A stretch of DNA of 64,000 nucleotides from Rhodohalobacter sulfatireducens (GTDB lineage: Bacteria; Bacteroidota; Rhodothermia; Balneolales; Balneolaceae), in contig NZ_JAKLWS010000019.1 of assembly GCF_022012475.1 (NCBI RefSeq), positions 1 through 64,000 on the forward strand, read 5' to 3'. Of this stretch, positions 18,264-28,873 are shown piece after piece. Numbering within the stretch: the stretch's first letter is position 1; each line of letters begins with the position of its first letter. The notes beneath the pieces were generated by a model. That model was given only the letters and a program-made list of their open reading frames with translations. It searched no databases and was not told the DNA's origin. Both the position numbers and the translations under genes were made by a program.

Positions 18264-19616
18264 TTACCTCAAACCTTCAAGAATAGAATTCAGCTCAGCA
18301 CGATCAAGATAATTACCTCGATATATGACTCCCTGGATATGATCCTGGAATGGGATTGAGTTGAGCGGGTTGGAATCCAGCAGGATTAAATCAGCACGAT
18401 ATCCTTCAGCTACTTTCCCCACGGTATCTTCTTCACCGAGATATCTGCCCACATTAATCGTTCCGGTTTGAAGGGCTTCAAATGGAGTCAATCCGGACTC
18501 CTGCATTAATTCAAGTTCCCGGTGAGCAGCAAAACCCGGAGGATTGAATATTTGTGGTGCATCTGCTCCAAGCAGTAACCTGTTACCGTGTTCATACAAA
18601 GCAAGAGTCAGTTGCTTACGGATATCCAGATACTCTCTTGCTTGTTCCTCGTTATAGTCAGGTGAATTGCGGGTGGATCGTACAAAATTCGACCAGCCGT
18701 TGACAAGGTCATCCGGCAGGTACTCCATACCCGGCCAATCTTGCATCTCCCCTACTGTAAGATCGGGGTTGAACACATTTTCCAACAAAGTATTTGTTGG
18801 CACAACCCAGGCATCGGCTTCATTCGTTATTCTTGCCGCTTCATCAATGAATGACAAGTCAACTCGGGGAGTTTCTTCGTATCCAAAGTAGATGACGGAT
18901 GCACTCTCCTTTTCAGCATCACCGGTTAGAAATTCCATGTATTTATCAAAATGCTCGATGGTTTTCTGTCCGGCTTCCAAAGAATGTTCGAGGCCAATCC
19001 CTTCCGAAATGTGTCCGGAAAATTCAATTCCTTGTTCATTTGCTTCATCAGCAAGTCCATTAAAGTTTTCGAGGGTGATACCGGGATGAAGCTTCAGCAA
19101 ATCATATCCGGCTTCGGCCTGATCTCGAACCATTTGTCGAGTTGTTTCCGGGTCAGTAGCTGAATTGCCATTAAACGACGGACCTGATGTAAAAATCCGT
19201 GGACTTAAAAAATCACTATTTTCTGCTTCCTCCCTCAATTCAAGATGAGCCCGATCTCCCAGCATTCCCCGGATTGTGGTCAAACCCTGCGTTAAATAGA
19301 GAGCAAGCGTGTTTTCCATGGCTTCTCTTCCCTGTCCGGATGATGGAATATGTGCATGCATCTCTGCAAGTCCCGGCAGCACATAATAATCTCCTTCTAT
19401 AATCATCGAGTTACTTGCATAATCGGCTTCACTATCCGGTCCGATCCATTGAATCTCTCCATTTTCAATAATGATGGTTTGATTTCCCTGAATTTGATCG
19501 TTCTCCATCGTTAAAACCTGGACATCTTTGATCACAAGAGGTTGAGACATTAAGGCCGGCACCACCAAAAAGAAAATGATACCGGCAATCATAAATATTT
19601 TTGATTTATTACTCAT
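18264..19616 (-). CDS. Secreted amidohydrolase (imidazolonepropionase-like)
   Basis: 450 residues with a signal peptide (about 1-24, ending ALMSQ). The metal-dependent hydrolase fold shows the expected ligands: HAH in AEMHAHIPSS (about 88), the Lys in YDLLKLHPG, His in EFSGHISEG, His in KTIEHFDKY, and Asp in LLLGADAPQIFNPPG. The C-terminal return to the beta-sandwich includes VAEGYRADLILLDSNPL. Such exported amidohydrolases commonly cleave cyclic amides or dipeptides. It lies 35 bases after the permease-like gene in the same orientation, so they likely form one transcript. Confidence 0.88.
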   Translation of the reverse strand: MSNKSKIFMIAGIIFFLVVPALMSQPLVIKDVQVLTMENDQIQGNQTIIIENGEIQWIGPDSEADYASNSMIIEGDYYVLPGLAEMHAHIPSSGQGREAMENTLALYLTQGLTTIRGMLGDRAHLELREEAENSDFLSPRIFTSGPSFNGNSATDPETTRQMVRDQAEAGYDLLKLHPGITLENFNGLADEANEQGIEFSGHISEGIGLEHSLEAGQKTIEHFDKYMEFLTGDAEKESASVIYFGYEETPRVDLSFIDEAARITNEADAWVVPTNTLLENVFNPDLTVGEMQDWPGMEYLPDDLVNGWSNFVRSTRNSPDYNEEQAREYLDIRKQLTLALYEHGNRLLLGADAPQIFNPPGFAAHRELELMQESGLTPFEALQTGTINVGRYLGEEDTVGKVAEGYRADLILLDSNPLNSIPFQDHIQGVIYRGNYLDRAELNSILEGLR

Positions 19617-19651
19617 TGTTTTAGCATTAATTGGAAATTTAGAATATTTAA

Positions 19652-20803
19652 TCAGGAGTTTTCTTCTACTGATTTTGCTTTTTTCGAGAGCTCTCTGACT
19701 TTTTTTGCTAGAATACTGCGCTCTTCACTTTTATCATCGGTGGTTCGACCCATTACATATCCATAATGATTGAGCTGATCGATTTCATCACAAATTACTT
19801 TTACGATCGCGCCTATCGGGATAAAAAGAATCATTCCGGAAAGCCCCCAAATTTGTGCTCCAACTACAAGCAATAGCAACGTTACGAGTGCATTCATACT
19901 CACCTGGCTTCCCACAATTACGGGAGTAATCAGGTTTCCTTCAAACAACTGAATCACATAAAACCCAAGCAGAATAATAAGCGGATAGAACAAGGAATCC
20001 ATTGTAATCAAGGCATATAAAATGGGTAATATCGACCCGAAAAGCGGACCTATAAACGGTATGATGTTCATCATCCCGGCAAATACCCCGAAAAATATGG
20101 CGTGATCAACTCCAATTACTGACAACAAAATTGAATAGAGAACTGACAGAATACCAATTACGATCAACACACCGGTGATGTAATTTTGAACCGTCGATTT
20201 TACATTGGCTATAATCGTGGTCACTTTTTTCTCCTGGTTAGAATCACCTTGCCCAAACGCTTTCAGAAGAAATTTTTTCAGAATATCTCTCAGGAGAAGA
20301 ATCAGGAATACAAAAATCGGAACCAACAATATTGATGTAAGTGTGGATGCCGCACCTCCAATCTGCTGGGTGATTGATCCTACATTTTCCCTCACAAAAT
20401 TGATCAAAGTTTGAGTTACCTGGTCCAAGCGAATACTCTCAATAGCAAAATAATCTCCCAGAAACTGGTTCACTGTTCCCGTCATTTCGTTCAAACGTTC
20501 AACAAACATATCGGCATCTTGAGCAAAATCCGTCATCTGTGAATAGAAAAAGAACAAAATGGTTGAAAAGAAGATAATCCCAAAAAGAATCGCACCGAAG
20601 GATGACAAGACTCTTGGTATTTTAAACCGCTCAAGCAATTGGCTCACAGGATGCAACAGAATCGCAAAGAAGATGGAAAACAGTATCGGTACAATAACCG
20701 ATTTTGCATTAACCATGACATAAACAGTTAAAACAGCTGCCGCTAAACCATAAACATATTTCACATACCAGGTAGTCTCAGAACTCATATCTCTTTTATT
20801 CAT
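19652..20803 (-). CDS. AI-2E family (PerM-type) membrane transporter
   Basis: 383 residues with seven to eight membrane segments. Typical blocks are the N-terminal ILFSIFFAILLHPVSQLLER, the long extracytoplasmic helix region (about 90-150), the GILSVLYSILLSVIGVDHAI segment, and the family signature FFGVFAGMMNIIPFIGPLFGSILP with the later YVIQLFEGNLITPVIVGSQV. The family exports varied small molecules or ions. It has a charged C-terminal tail (about 345-383). First gene of a pair with the amidohydrolase. Confidence 0.9.
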   Translation of the reverse strand: MNKRDMSSETTWYVKYVYGLAAAVLTVYVMVNAKSVIVPILFSIFFAILLHPVSQLLERFKIPRVLSSFGAILFGIIFFSTILFFFYSQMTDFAQDADMFVERLNEMTGTVNQFLGDYFAIESIRLDQVTQTLINFVRENVGSITQQIGGAASTLTSILLVPIFVFLILLLRDILKKFLLKAFGQGDSNQEKKVTTIIANVKSTVQNYITGVLIVIGILSVLYSILLSVIGVDHAIFFGVFAGMMNIIPFIGPLFGSILPILYALITMDSLFYPLIILLGFYVIQLFEGNLITPVIVGSQVSMNALVTLLLLVVGAQIWGLSGMILFIPIGAIVKVICDEIDQLNHYGYVMGRTTDDKSEERSILAKKVRELSKKAKSVEENS

Positions 20804-20966
20804 ATTCCCTAAGAAGAAATAACTCTTTGTAAACTGATGGTTAATCTACATTAATTCCTTTTATTGATCTCCACAATATGTAGAAAAAAGTTTACAGTGT
20901 GAAAAAGGAACTTGCCAAAATATCCAAACTGAAACCTCATTTTACCAAACCATGAGACAATAAAAA

Positions 20967-20997
20967 AGCCGGTTCAATTTTTAAAATCGAACCGGCT
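20967..20997 (-). terminator. Rho-independent terminator of serA
   Basis: AGCCGGTTC (20967-20975) pairs with GAACCGGCT (20989-20997). On the minus strand the hairpin is followed by TTTTTTA, 34 bases after the serA stop. It closes the purF-engB-serA unit. Confidence 0.88.
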
Positions 20998-21031
20998 CAT
21001 AATTTGTATAACTTTGAAGAGTGTTTAAATA

Positions 21032-22621
21032 TCAGCTCAACGAGATATATTTGACGTTACTCACACCATCTAATTTGTAGATACTGTCGAGTTCTTCATT
21101 GTTAAGCTGCCTGTCTACAATTACGGCAGTGATGGCATTTGAACCCTTTCCTTCACGTCCGAGGCTCAACGCACCTATGTTGATATCCTGCTTGGCAAGT
21201 GTGCTTGATACTGCTGCCAACATACCAGGCTTATCCAGGTTTTGGTACATCAGGATATCACCTTCAAGACGCAATTCAATTCCAAATCCGTCAATCTCAA
21301 CGATTCGATAATCACCGGGACCGAATACGGCGGCAGAGATCTGCTTGTATTCAGAGCTGTCACCAAGTTTGATGGTGATCAGATCGTTGTAGTTTTTGTC
21401 GTCGCTTTTATTTGTCTCGCTGAGTTTAAAGCCGCGCTCAAGCGCATAATGACGAGCATTAATTAAGTTCACTGATTCACTCACGTATTGGGAAAGCATC
21501 CCTTTAAGAATTGCATCGGTCAACACTTCAGAATACTTGGTGCAAATTCCGGTATATTCAAACGAAAAGTTATTGGCATTATCCGGCATGATTTGCCCGG
21601 AAACCTTGCCAAGTTTTTCAGCGAGCTCCACATATGGCTGAACTTCATCGTTGGTAAGAAGTGAAATAGACTTACTGTTCAAGCTGCCTTTATAATTTTT
21701 ATTTTCAAGCGCATCAGAAATTTGCGACGCAATTTGAACGGCCACTTTCTCCTGCGCTTCCTCGGTAGATGCACCCAAGTGTGGCGTACAAATAATGGAG
21801 GGATTCTTAAGCGTTTCATATAACTCTTTGGTAGGTGGCTCAGTTGTGTAAACATCCAAAGCAGCGCCGGCTACTATTCCTTTTTCAATCAAAGGAACCA
21901 GGTCTTCCTCTTTATAAATTCCACCACGTGCACAGTTTACAAGTCGGATCCCGGGCTTCAATTTATCGGCTACATCAAGAGAGATCATGTTCTTGGTTTT
22001 CTCCGTCAGAGGAGTGTGGACGGTCAAAAAGTCCGATCGCCCCAGAAGGTCATCCAATTCAACCAGTTCAACACCAATCTCTTTCGCATGATCTTGAGTG
22101 GTAAATGGGTCATAAGCAAGCAGATCCATTCCAAATTGCTTCATTCGAAGAGCTACTTCCGTTCCGATTTTCCCAAGACCTACAATTCCGAGGGTCTTGC
22201 TGTGAACTTCAGTTCCCATAAATTTCTTCCGATCCCATCCACCGCTTTTCACGCGATCCACAGATTGGGGGATATTTCGTGCAAGAGCAATGATCATTCC
22301 ACACGTGTGCTCTGCTGTAGAAATTGTATTTCCATCGGGTGTATTCATCACCAACACACCTTTCGATGTGGCAGCAGGTATGTCAATATTGTCTACGCCC
22401 ACACCGGCACGGCCAATAATCCTAAGGTTTTCGGCATGACTCAAGAGCTCTTCATCAACAGTGGTGCCACTCCGTAAAACGATGGCTTCGTATTTGCCAA
22501 TAATTTTTTTTAGTTCATCCAGCTCTATTTTTGGCCGCTGGTCAGCATGAATATTTCGTTCTTTAAAAACCTCGGCGCAAACGGGATCTACGTTATCAAG
22601 AAGTAAAACGTTTAGTGACAT
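21032..22621 (-). CDS. serA: D-3-phosphoglycerate dehydrogenase (long form with ACT domain)
   Basis: 529 residues. SerA oxidises 3-phosphoglycerate with NAD in the first step of serine synthesis. Domains in order: substrate-binding/NAD core (1-310) with VGLGKIGTEVALR (nucleotide motif), NCARGGIYKEEDL (catalytic Arg), TEEAQEKVA (Glu) and CTPHLGAS (His); an intervening ASB-type domain (about 320-445); and a C-terminal ACT regulatory domain (about 455-529) beginning GDILMYQNLDKPGMLAAVSS. This is the long type also seen in Bacillus and Mycobacterium, regulated by serine through the ACT domain. It follows engB by 20 bases. Confidence 0.96.
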   Translation of the reverse strand: MSLNVLLLDNVDPVCAEVFKERNIHADQRPKIELDELKKIIGKYEAIVLRSGTTVDEELLSHAENLRIIGRAGVGVDNIDIPAATSKGVLVMNTPDGNTISTAEHTCGMIIALARNIPQSVDRVKSGGWDRKKFMGTEVHSKTLGIVGLGKIGTEVALRMKQFGMDLLAYDPFTTQDHAKEIGVELVELDDLLGRSDFLTVHTPLTEKTKNMISLDVADKLKPGIRLVNCARGGIYKEEDLVPLIEKGIVAGAALDVYTTEPPTKELYETLKNPSIICTPHLGASTEEAQEKVAVQIASQISDALENKNYKGSLNSKSISLLTNDEVQPYVELAEKLGKVSGQIMPDNANNFSFEYTGICTKYSEVLTDAILKGMLSQYVSESVNLINARHYALERGFKLSETNKSDDKNYNDLITIKLGDSSEYKQISAAVFGPGDYRIVEIDGFGIELRLEGDILMYQNLDKPGMLAAVSSTLAKQDINIGALSLGREGKGSNAITAVIVDRQLNNEELDSIYKLDGVSNVKYISLS

Positions 22622-22641
22622 ATTATCTGTTTCGAATATAT

Positions 22642-23235
22642 TTATTTATAGTTGATAAATTCTAAAATGAGTGATTGAAGATCTTTTATCCCCCTGCCTG
22701 AATCAGATGAGGTAACAATAATTGGTGCCTCAATATTCATTTTTTCAAGAATTTTTTTTACGGTTTGTTTAGATGCAGCCAATTTATTGCCTGATAGTTT
22801 ATCTGACTTGGTTAATACCACGCTAAATGGTTTCCGGTTCGAAGCCATCCAGTAAAAAAAATCTTCGTCAAGCCGGGTGGGATCATGTCTGGCGTCCACC
22901 AAATGAAGTATCAGGTTTAGTGTTTTTCGCTGATACAGATACTGTTTGATATCCTTCCCCCAACGCTTGCGCTCCTTCTCGGGTACTTTGGCAAATCCAA
23001 ACCCAGGAAGATCCACAATATAAAACTTTTGATCGATGTTATAGTAATTCATTTGCTGGGTTTTTCCCGGAGTATTACTGGTTCGGGCAAGCCGTTTTCT
23101 ATTCACCAGTGAATTAATCAGGGAAGATTTTCCAACGTTTGACCGCCCCGCAAAACAGACTTCGGGAAGATCTTCGGGGGGACAATCAGCCAGGGAAGGG
23201 GCACTCGTTACGAATGTAGACGTATTAAATGCCAT
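22642..23235 (-). CDS. engB: Ribosome biogenesis GTPase EngB/YsxC
   Basis: 197 residues. EngB is a small GTPase that acts late in large ribosomal subunit assembly. G1 is GRSNVGKSS (about 31-39), G3 is DLPGFGFAKVP, G4 is TKSDK, and G5 lies in VTSSDSGRG. The ATG at 23235 is chosen over a TTG one codon upstream because it overlaps the purF stop by one base (TGATG), giving tight translational coupling. Confidence 0.95.
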   Translation of the reverse strand: MAFNTSTFVTSAPSLADCPPEDLPEVCFAGRSNVGKSSLINSLVNRKRLARTSNTPGKTQQMNYYNIDQKFYIVDLPGFGFAKVPEKERKRWGKDIKQYLYQRKTLNLILHLVDARHDPTRLDEDFFYWMASNRKPFSVVLTKSDKLSGNKLAASKQTVKKILEKMNIEAPIIVTSSDSGRGIKDLQSLILEFINYK

Positions 23236-24737
23236 CAAACAATTTCGTTTTCTTCTTTTTCAACACCGAAATTAACCGGAACCGGGTAATCTCCCGTAAA
23301 ACAGGCCGTACAGTACGAATGATGAGAATCGTTGGCCTCTTTCACAGCACTGACCAAACCTTCAGGTGAGAGGTATCGAAGGCTGTCAACACCAATCTCT
23401 TTGGCAATCGCCTCTGTATTCCCATTGAATTTATTGGCAATCAGTTCATCAGGGTCGGGAAAATCCATTCCGTAAAAACAGGGGTGCGTAATGGGCGGAG
23501 AGCTCACCAAAAAATGTACTTCTTTTGGGTTTGCTTCCCGAATCATATCCACAAGGTACCTTGAAGTGGTTCCACGTACGATAGAATCGTCTACAATAAT
23601 AACGGATCTGCCTTCCAATACACCCCGAACCGGGTTAAATTTTGTTCGAACTTTTTGATCTCTTTGTTTTTGTCCCGGTGATATAAAAGTTCTGCCTACA
23701 TAATGATTTCGGATCAGGCCGATATCGTACTTACAATCGTAGCCGTTTTTTTGGCTTTCATGGGCGTATCCTATAGCAGCGGTGTTACTCGAGTCGGGTA
23801 CGGAAATAACAATGGGTCGATTCTCTCCACTAACATAGTTGATCACCTGATCCATTGGATGCTCTTTTGCAAGTTGCTTTCCAAGATTGCGGCGAATTTT
23901 GTCAACATTCTCCCCAAAAATTTTACTATCCGGGCGAGAAAAATACACATATTCAAAAATACACTGGCTTGAACCGGTTCCGGGTTTGGGTTCTAAATAG
24001 AACGATTTAGGCTCGTGGTTTACATCCGCCTCCCGATCGATAATTAAAATCTCACCGGGTTCAATATCACGAATGTACTCAGCTCCAATGATATCGAATG
24101 CACAAGTTTCACTGGCTACGGTATATGAGTCATCAATCATTCCAAGAGCAAGTGGACGAAACCCGTTTGGGTCGCGTACAGCTATCAACTGTTCGTCTGT
24201 CAAAATCATCAAGCAATATGCCCCCTCAATTTGATTGAGAGCATCAAGCACCTGGTCTACAACGGTTTCTTTTTGGCTGTGTGAGATTAGGTGAAGGATC
24301 AACTCAGTATCTGATGTACTTTGAAAAAGAACTCCTTCATCTCTGAAGCGCTCCCTGAGTTCTCTTGCATTCGTCAAGTTTCCATTGTGACCAATAGCGA
24401 GATTGCCATTCCTGTAATGAACCCGGAATGGTTGAATATTTGCCGGATTTTTAGAGGATCCGGATGTTGAATATCGATTGTGCCCGATTGCAGAACGGCC
24501 AATCAGCTCTTTTTTGAAAACTTTGGAATCGTCAAATACAGATAAGACAAGACCAAAATCTTTGTGCATGGGCATTACATACCGCCCTTTGTTAATATCA
24601 TAGTAGGATGTAACAATTCCGGCTGATTCTTGCCCGCGGTGTTGCAAAGCATGCAACCCGTAATAGGTGAGGATTGCGGCTTCGGGGTGGTTATAAACTC
24701 CAAATATCCCGCAATAGTCGTGGGGTTTATCGGTCAT
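23235..24737 (-). CDS. purF: Amidophosphoribosyltransferase
   Basis: 500 residues. PurF transfers the glutamine amide to PRPP in the first committed step of purine synthesis. A seven-residue propeptide (MTDKPHD-Y) precedes the catalytic Cys in CGIFGVYNHP; glutaminase motifs include LQHRGQESAGI and GHNRYSTSG. The phosphoribosyltransferase PRPP loop is VIIVDDSIVRGTTSRYLV. C-terminal cysteines (CFYGMDFP and SYCTACFTGDYP) match the iron-sulfur type ligands of the Bacillus-type enzyme. First gene of the purF-engB-serA unit. Confidence 0.96.
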   Translation of the reverse strand: MTDKPHDYCGIFGVYNHPEAAILTYYGLHALQHRGQESAGIVTSYYDINKGRYVMPMHKDFGLVLSVFDDSKVFKKELIGRSAIGHNRYSTSGSSKNPANIQPFRVHYRNGNLAIGHNGNLTNARELRERFRDEGVLFQSTSDTELILHLISHSQKETVVDQVLDALNQIEGAYCLMILTDEQLIAVRDPNGFRPLALGMIDDSYTVASETCAFDIIGAEYIRDIEPGEILIIDREADVNHEPKSFYLEPKPGTGSSQCIFEYVYFSRPDSKIFGENVDKIRRNLGKQLAKEHPMDQVINYVSGENRPIVISVPDSSNTAAIGYAHESQKNGYDCKYDIGLIRNHYVGRTFISPGQKQRDQKVRTKFNPVRGVLEGRSVIIVDDSIVRGTTSRYLVDMIREANPKEVHFLVSSPPITHPCFYGMDFPDPDELIANKFNGNTEAIAKEIGVDSLRYLSPEGLVSAVKEANDSHHSYCTACFTGDYPVPVNFGVEKEENEIV

Positions 24738-25004
24738 TTTTGGATAGCGATAATCAAAGATTAAATCGTAAAGAGGAAGATATGGAAAAGTGTTTTAAAT
24801 TACAGACTCTAATTCCTTCTTTTACAAATGGAATTGAACGATTGGCAAGAATCATTAATCTATTTCGTTTATTTTAAACCGTAGCGAATTTTGGTGTCTT
24901 ATGAATGGTTTAAATAAGCGTGATTATCTGTCTTCAGTAATGTCAGTGTAGCGGTGATTTAAATCATAAAAAATATACCATTAAAATATTCGTAATTTAA
25001 TTTT

Positions 25005-25463
25005 ATGAATAAAAAAAGAATTATCACCTACACTCAATACCTGTTCCGCTTTATCCTCGGCGGTTTATTGGTATTTGCCGGAATCCTCAAAATGCAGGAC
25101 AATTCAGCCCTGTTTGAATCAGTAGCCTACATAACTTGGCTGCCACTCGGTTTAAAATCTCTTGTGATTGATCTTCTGCCCTATATTGAAGTAATCATTG
25201 GTGGGTTGCTGGCATTCAGCTTGTTTTCAAAATATGTAGATCCGATTGCCACAAGTATCTATCTCGTTTTCTTTATTTTTGCAGTTTATGGGCTCGGTCA
25301 GGGCTTGGAAGGGGATTGTGGCTGCTTTGGTGATTTGGGTGAATCTTCGCTCATTGGAAGTTTGCTTAGCAGCCAGTTCGGCTGGAAAATGGTAATCCGC
25401 AATGGATTTTTTGTACTGATGGCTGGTCTTCTATTTTGGAGGCCTTCGTATAATAATGGTTAA
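25005..25463 (+). CDS. MauE/DoxX-like membrane protein
   Basis: 152 residues with four membrane segments. The first reads YLFRFILGGLLVFAGILKM, and a later loop has GLEGDCGCFGDLGESS. The Cys-Gly-Cys-Phe-Gly motif between segments 3 and 4 is typical of MauE-type proteins, where it supports disulfide or quinone-linked electron transfer. It resembles the DoxX gene at 16233 in topology but carries the cysteine pair that one lacks. Monocistronic, divergent from purF. Confidence 0.85.
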   Translation: MNKKRIITYTQYLFRFILGGLLVFAGILKMQDNSALFESVAYITWLPLGLKSLVIDLLPYIEVIIGGLLAFSLFSKYVDPIATSIYLVFFIFAVYGLGQGLEGDCGCFGDLGESSLIGSLLSSQFGWKMVIRNGFFVLMAGLLFWRPSYNNG

Positions 25464-25537
25464 AAACCATAGTGATACTCCGCGCCCCAGCGGTTCATTA
25501 TTACCGCCAAGAACACTGAGATCTATTCTAAATTTTA

Positions 25538-28500
25538 TTAGTTATTTCCGGACCTGTCTTCGTATGCCGGACGCTCAGGTTTAGTATATGAATCCGGGTT
25601 TTCCTCCATCAATCGAAGTGTCTCTTCAATAGCTCGTTCCAACTGAGGATCCGTACCGTTGGCGAGTTGAGTTGGATCGTCAACCACCTGGATATCCGGT
25701 TGAACGCCACCTCCTTCAGGGAACCACTCACCATCAGGATAATACATTCTGAATGTCGGCACTGTCACCTGTCCTCCATCTACTAAAGAGGGTGAACCTG
25801 AAATTCCAATTAAGCCGCCCCAGGTCGTTGTACCGATCAGTGGCCCTAAACCGGTTTCCTTGAAATATGCCGGAAACGCATCCCCACCGGAACCGCTCCA
25901 TCCGTTAATCAGCATCACTTTAGGCCCAAAGTGAGCAACGGGCGACCATTTCCAGTCTTTGCCGTCACGAACAGCCCAATATGCCAATTCGGGACGATTC
26001 AATAATTCAATAAACCTGTCGGGAATCTGTCCTCCGCTGTTGAAACGCTCATCAATAATAAGGGCATCTTTTTCGTGCTGTGCCATGAACTGTCGTACTA
26101 ATTCATTTTGAGCATCAATGCCTGTACTTCTAACATAGATATATCCAACTCGTCCGTCTGTGGCTTCCTCTACCCTTTTTCGATTCGATTCCATCCACGC
26201 AAGATGTCGAAGTCTTGTTTCATTGCTCATTGTCTCCACGACAACTTTTCTGGCACCGTCTATGTCAGGCGAATCATTCACAGTTAATTCAACTGTTTTA
26301 CCGGCCAGTCCCTGGAATGCCGCATAAGGATCTCCATTTGGATCCAACCGCTCTCCGTTCACAGCTAATATGTAGTCACCTTCTGATACCTCTACACCGG
26401 GCATATCGAGAGGTGACCGAACTTCATTATCCCATTGGGCACCCTCTATGATATTTTCAACGCGATACGCACCATTTTCAAGTGACCAATCTATTCCAAG
26501 TAATCCCACACCGCGCGTTTCGGCACTTTCAACATCTCCACCTCCACGATATGTGTGAGATGCATCCAGCTCTGCAATCATCTCACCGAGCACATAATTA
26601 ACATCTGTTCGAGTTACGGCATCATCCAGCATTGCTTGATACCTGTCTTTAATTTCATCCCAATCAACCCCGTGCAGGTTTGGATCGTAAAAGAAATCGC
26701 GGACAAATCGCCAGGAGTCATCAAAAATTTGCTGCCACTCTATTTGTGGATCAACTGTCATAGAAAGTTCATTGGTTCGAAGCGGTGTTTCCACGGATTG
26801 TCCGGGCGCCAGGTCAATAATTCCAAACCGATTACCCGGCTGTGCAACTAGTACCTTGGTATCATCAGCTGATAATTGATATCCAAAAATTCCATCCATT
26901 ACAGACTGCTCTTCCCGCTCTTCCATATCGAAATAAGCGAGACTGGGTGCCTGGTCACCGGCACCTGTTCGTGGAAGTTTTAAATAAACAACTTTCCCCG
27001 AAACTGCGCTTAGGGTTCCATAATTTCCGGCATCCACGGGAAGTTCAACCAAGCGATCTTCAAATCCGTCCAGGTCAATTACTACTTCCTCTGATTCTTC
27101 AGATTCTTGCTCGTCATTTTCTCCGTTTGATTCTTCATCCGACTCCTCTTCATCTTCTTCGATTGGAACTTCATCGTTTTTTGGAGCAAGCGGCGAATCA
27201 ACATCTTCACGAAGCGGGATGGCTGCCACATTGGTTGAATTCGCATAGATCCAGGTGTTGTCCATATTACTGTACTGCGGACTAAATGTCCGGCTCGTCA
27301 ACAGGTAGAGATAATTGTCATCAGGATCAAAAACCGGATTTCTATCATGATAGTACCCGGAAGTTACCTGGTGACGTTCGCTGTTTTCAGCATCAAACAG
27401 GAAAATAGCGTTTTGCCTGTGATCGAGTCCCCTTGAATATGTAACCCATTTACTGTCGGATGACCAATCAGCGCTAAACGTTCGAAGTCCACCTTCGTAC
27501 ATCCAAAGACCTTGATCAATATCCGTAATCTCATCCGTCTCCATGTTGTACATGCGAATTCTCATTGAATTGTCAACAAATACCAGCTTTTCGCTGTCGG
27601 GTGACCAGTGCAGGTAGTATTTAAATTTCTCATCCGTTGATGTGAGTGTTTGTTCCTCTCCGCTGCCTGCCTCATCCCGAATTGTTAGCTCATATTCTCC
27701 GGATTGATCACTCCAGTAAGCCACATACTTACCATCGGGAGACCAGGCAGGATATCGTTCTGCTACACCCGATGTTTTCGTTAGGTTTAGAATGGGCCCA
27801 TTTTCTGCCGGGACTGAAAAAATATCACCCCGAGCCTGGAATAGTACTCGTTCTCCTCCAGGGGAGATATAGGCATCCTGGATCATACTGCTTACATCTT
27901 CTGTTTGGGACTGAACCGTCAACTGATCCGTAATTACATCCACATTAATTTCTTCATATTCTTCTGATGCAAGATCCATCAAATAGAGCCTGCCGCCGGC
28001 TTCGAACGTCATGCTATTTGGTCCGATTGCGGGGAAATGGATATCAAAGTCGGTGAAATTCGTAACTTGTCGTGTGTCGCCAGTCTCATTGTTATAAGCC
28101 CAAATATTGTATCTTTGATTTTCTCCCTGATCAGACAAAAAGTAAACAGTTTCACCATTCCACATCGGAAGTTCATCATTCGCAGGATTATCAGTTATGT
28201 TTTCCGATTCATACGATTCCAGATCGAATAACCAAATATCCGGTGCCATACCGCCCCGGTACCGTTTCCATGTTCTGTTAGACCTGGTTTTAGGCGTATA
28301 AGCGATGGTATTTCCATCAGGCGAAATTGTACCAAATTCACCATACGGAACCGGCAATTTTTCGGCCATACCTCCCTCAGCTGATACTTTGTAGAACTGG
28401 CTAAATCGTTGACGTCCGCTTTCTCTTGATGATGCAAAGAGTACAGATTCTCCATCAGGAAACCAATCCAAGACGCGCTCACCCATTGGGTGATGAGTTA

Positions 28501-28816
28501 GTCTTTTTGGAATTCCGCCTGTGGTTGGCACCACGTAAATATCGGTGTTGCCATCATAATTAGCGTTGAATGCAATCATAGAACCATCCGGAGAAAATCG
28601 CGGGAAAGATTCCGGTCCTTCAGCTGAGGTCAGCCGATTTGCAACACCCCCCTGTTTCGAAACGATCCAGATATCATCAGCGTAAGAAAAGGTGACATGA
28701 GTTTCGGATACATCCGGTTGCCGAAGCATGCGAGCATCGATTTGTGCCACGGCTTCTTGAATACTAAAAATTGTTGCTGCTGCAAGTAAACATAGAGAGA
28801 GAATTATATTCTTCAT
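25538..28816 (-). CDS. Secreted tricorn-type S41 family peptidase
   Basis: 1092 residues with a signal peptide (about 1-24, ending VAQ). The order follows tricorn protease: a first WD40/TolB-like propeller (about 35-300; FPRFSPDGSMIAFNA, YPAWSPDGKYVAYWS-type repeats), a second propeller (about 310-680) with an acidic insert near 545-580 (EEDEEESDEESNGENDEQ), a helical bundle, a PDZ domain (about 765-850), and the S41 protease domain (about 870-1075) with GWSGSGGDAFP carrying the nucleophilic Ser. It degrades peptides, here probably in the periplasm or outside. It follows the MscS gene by 57 bases. Confidence 0.94.
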   Translation of the reverse strand: MKNIILSLCLLAAATIFSIQEAVAQIDARMLRQPDVSETHVTFSYADDIWIVSKQGGVANRLTSAEGPESFPRFSPDGSMIAFNANYDGNTDIYVVPTTGGIPKRLTHHPMGERVLDWFPDGESVLFASSRESGRQRFSQFYKVSAEGGMAEKLPVPYGEFGTISPDGNTIAYTPKTRSNRTWKRYRGGMAPDIWLFDLESYESENITDNPANDELPMWNGETVYFLSDQGENQRYNIWAYNNETGDTRQVTNFTDFDIHFPAIGPNSMTFEAGGRLYLMDLASEEYEEINVDVITDQLTVQSQTEDVSSMIQDAYISPGGERVLFQARGDIFSVPAENGPILNLTKTSGVAERYPAWSPDGKYVAYWSDQSGEYELTIRDEAGSGEEQTLTSTDEKFKYYLHWSPDSEKLVFVDNSMRIRMYNMETDEITDIDQGLWMYEGGLRTFSADWSSDSKWVTYSRGLDHRQNAIFLFDAENSERHQVTSGYYHDRNPVFDPDDNYLYLLTSRTFSPQYSNMDNTWIYANSTNVAAIPLREDVDSPLAPKNDEVPIEEDEEESDEESNGENDEQESEESEEVVIDLDGFEDRLVELPVDAGNYGTLSAVSGKVVYLKLPRTGAGDQAPSLAYFDMEEREEQSVMDGIFGYQLSADDTKVLVAQPGNRFGIIDLAPGQSVETPLRTNELSMTVDPQIEWQQIFDDSWRFVRDFFYDPNLHGVDWDEIKDRYQAMLDDAVTRTDVNYVLGEMIAELDASHTYRGGGDVESAETRGVGLLGIDWSLENGAYRVENIIEGAQWDNEVRSPLDMPGVEVSEGDYILAVNGERLDPNGDPYAAFQGLAGKTVELTVNDSPDIDGARKVVVETMSNETRLRHLAWMESNRKRVEEATDGRVGYIYVRSTGIDAQNELVRQFMAQHEKDALIIDERFNSGGQIPDRFIELLNRPELAYWAVRDGKDWKWSPVAHFGPKVMLINGWSGSGGDAFPAYFKETGLGPLIGTTTWGGLIGISGSPSLVDGGQVTVPTFRMYYPDGEWFPEGGGVQPDIQVVDDPTQLANGTDPQLERAIEETLRLMEENPDSYTKPERPAYEDRSGNN

Positions 28817-28873
28817 ACGTTCGCGTCTTTTGATTAATCTGATTTCTTAATATTTAATAATTTTATAATGTTG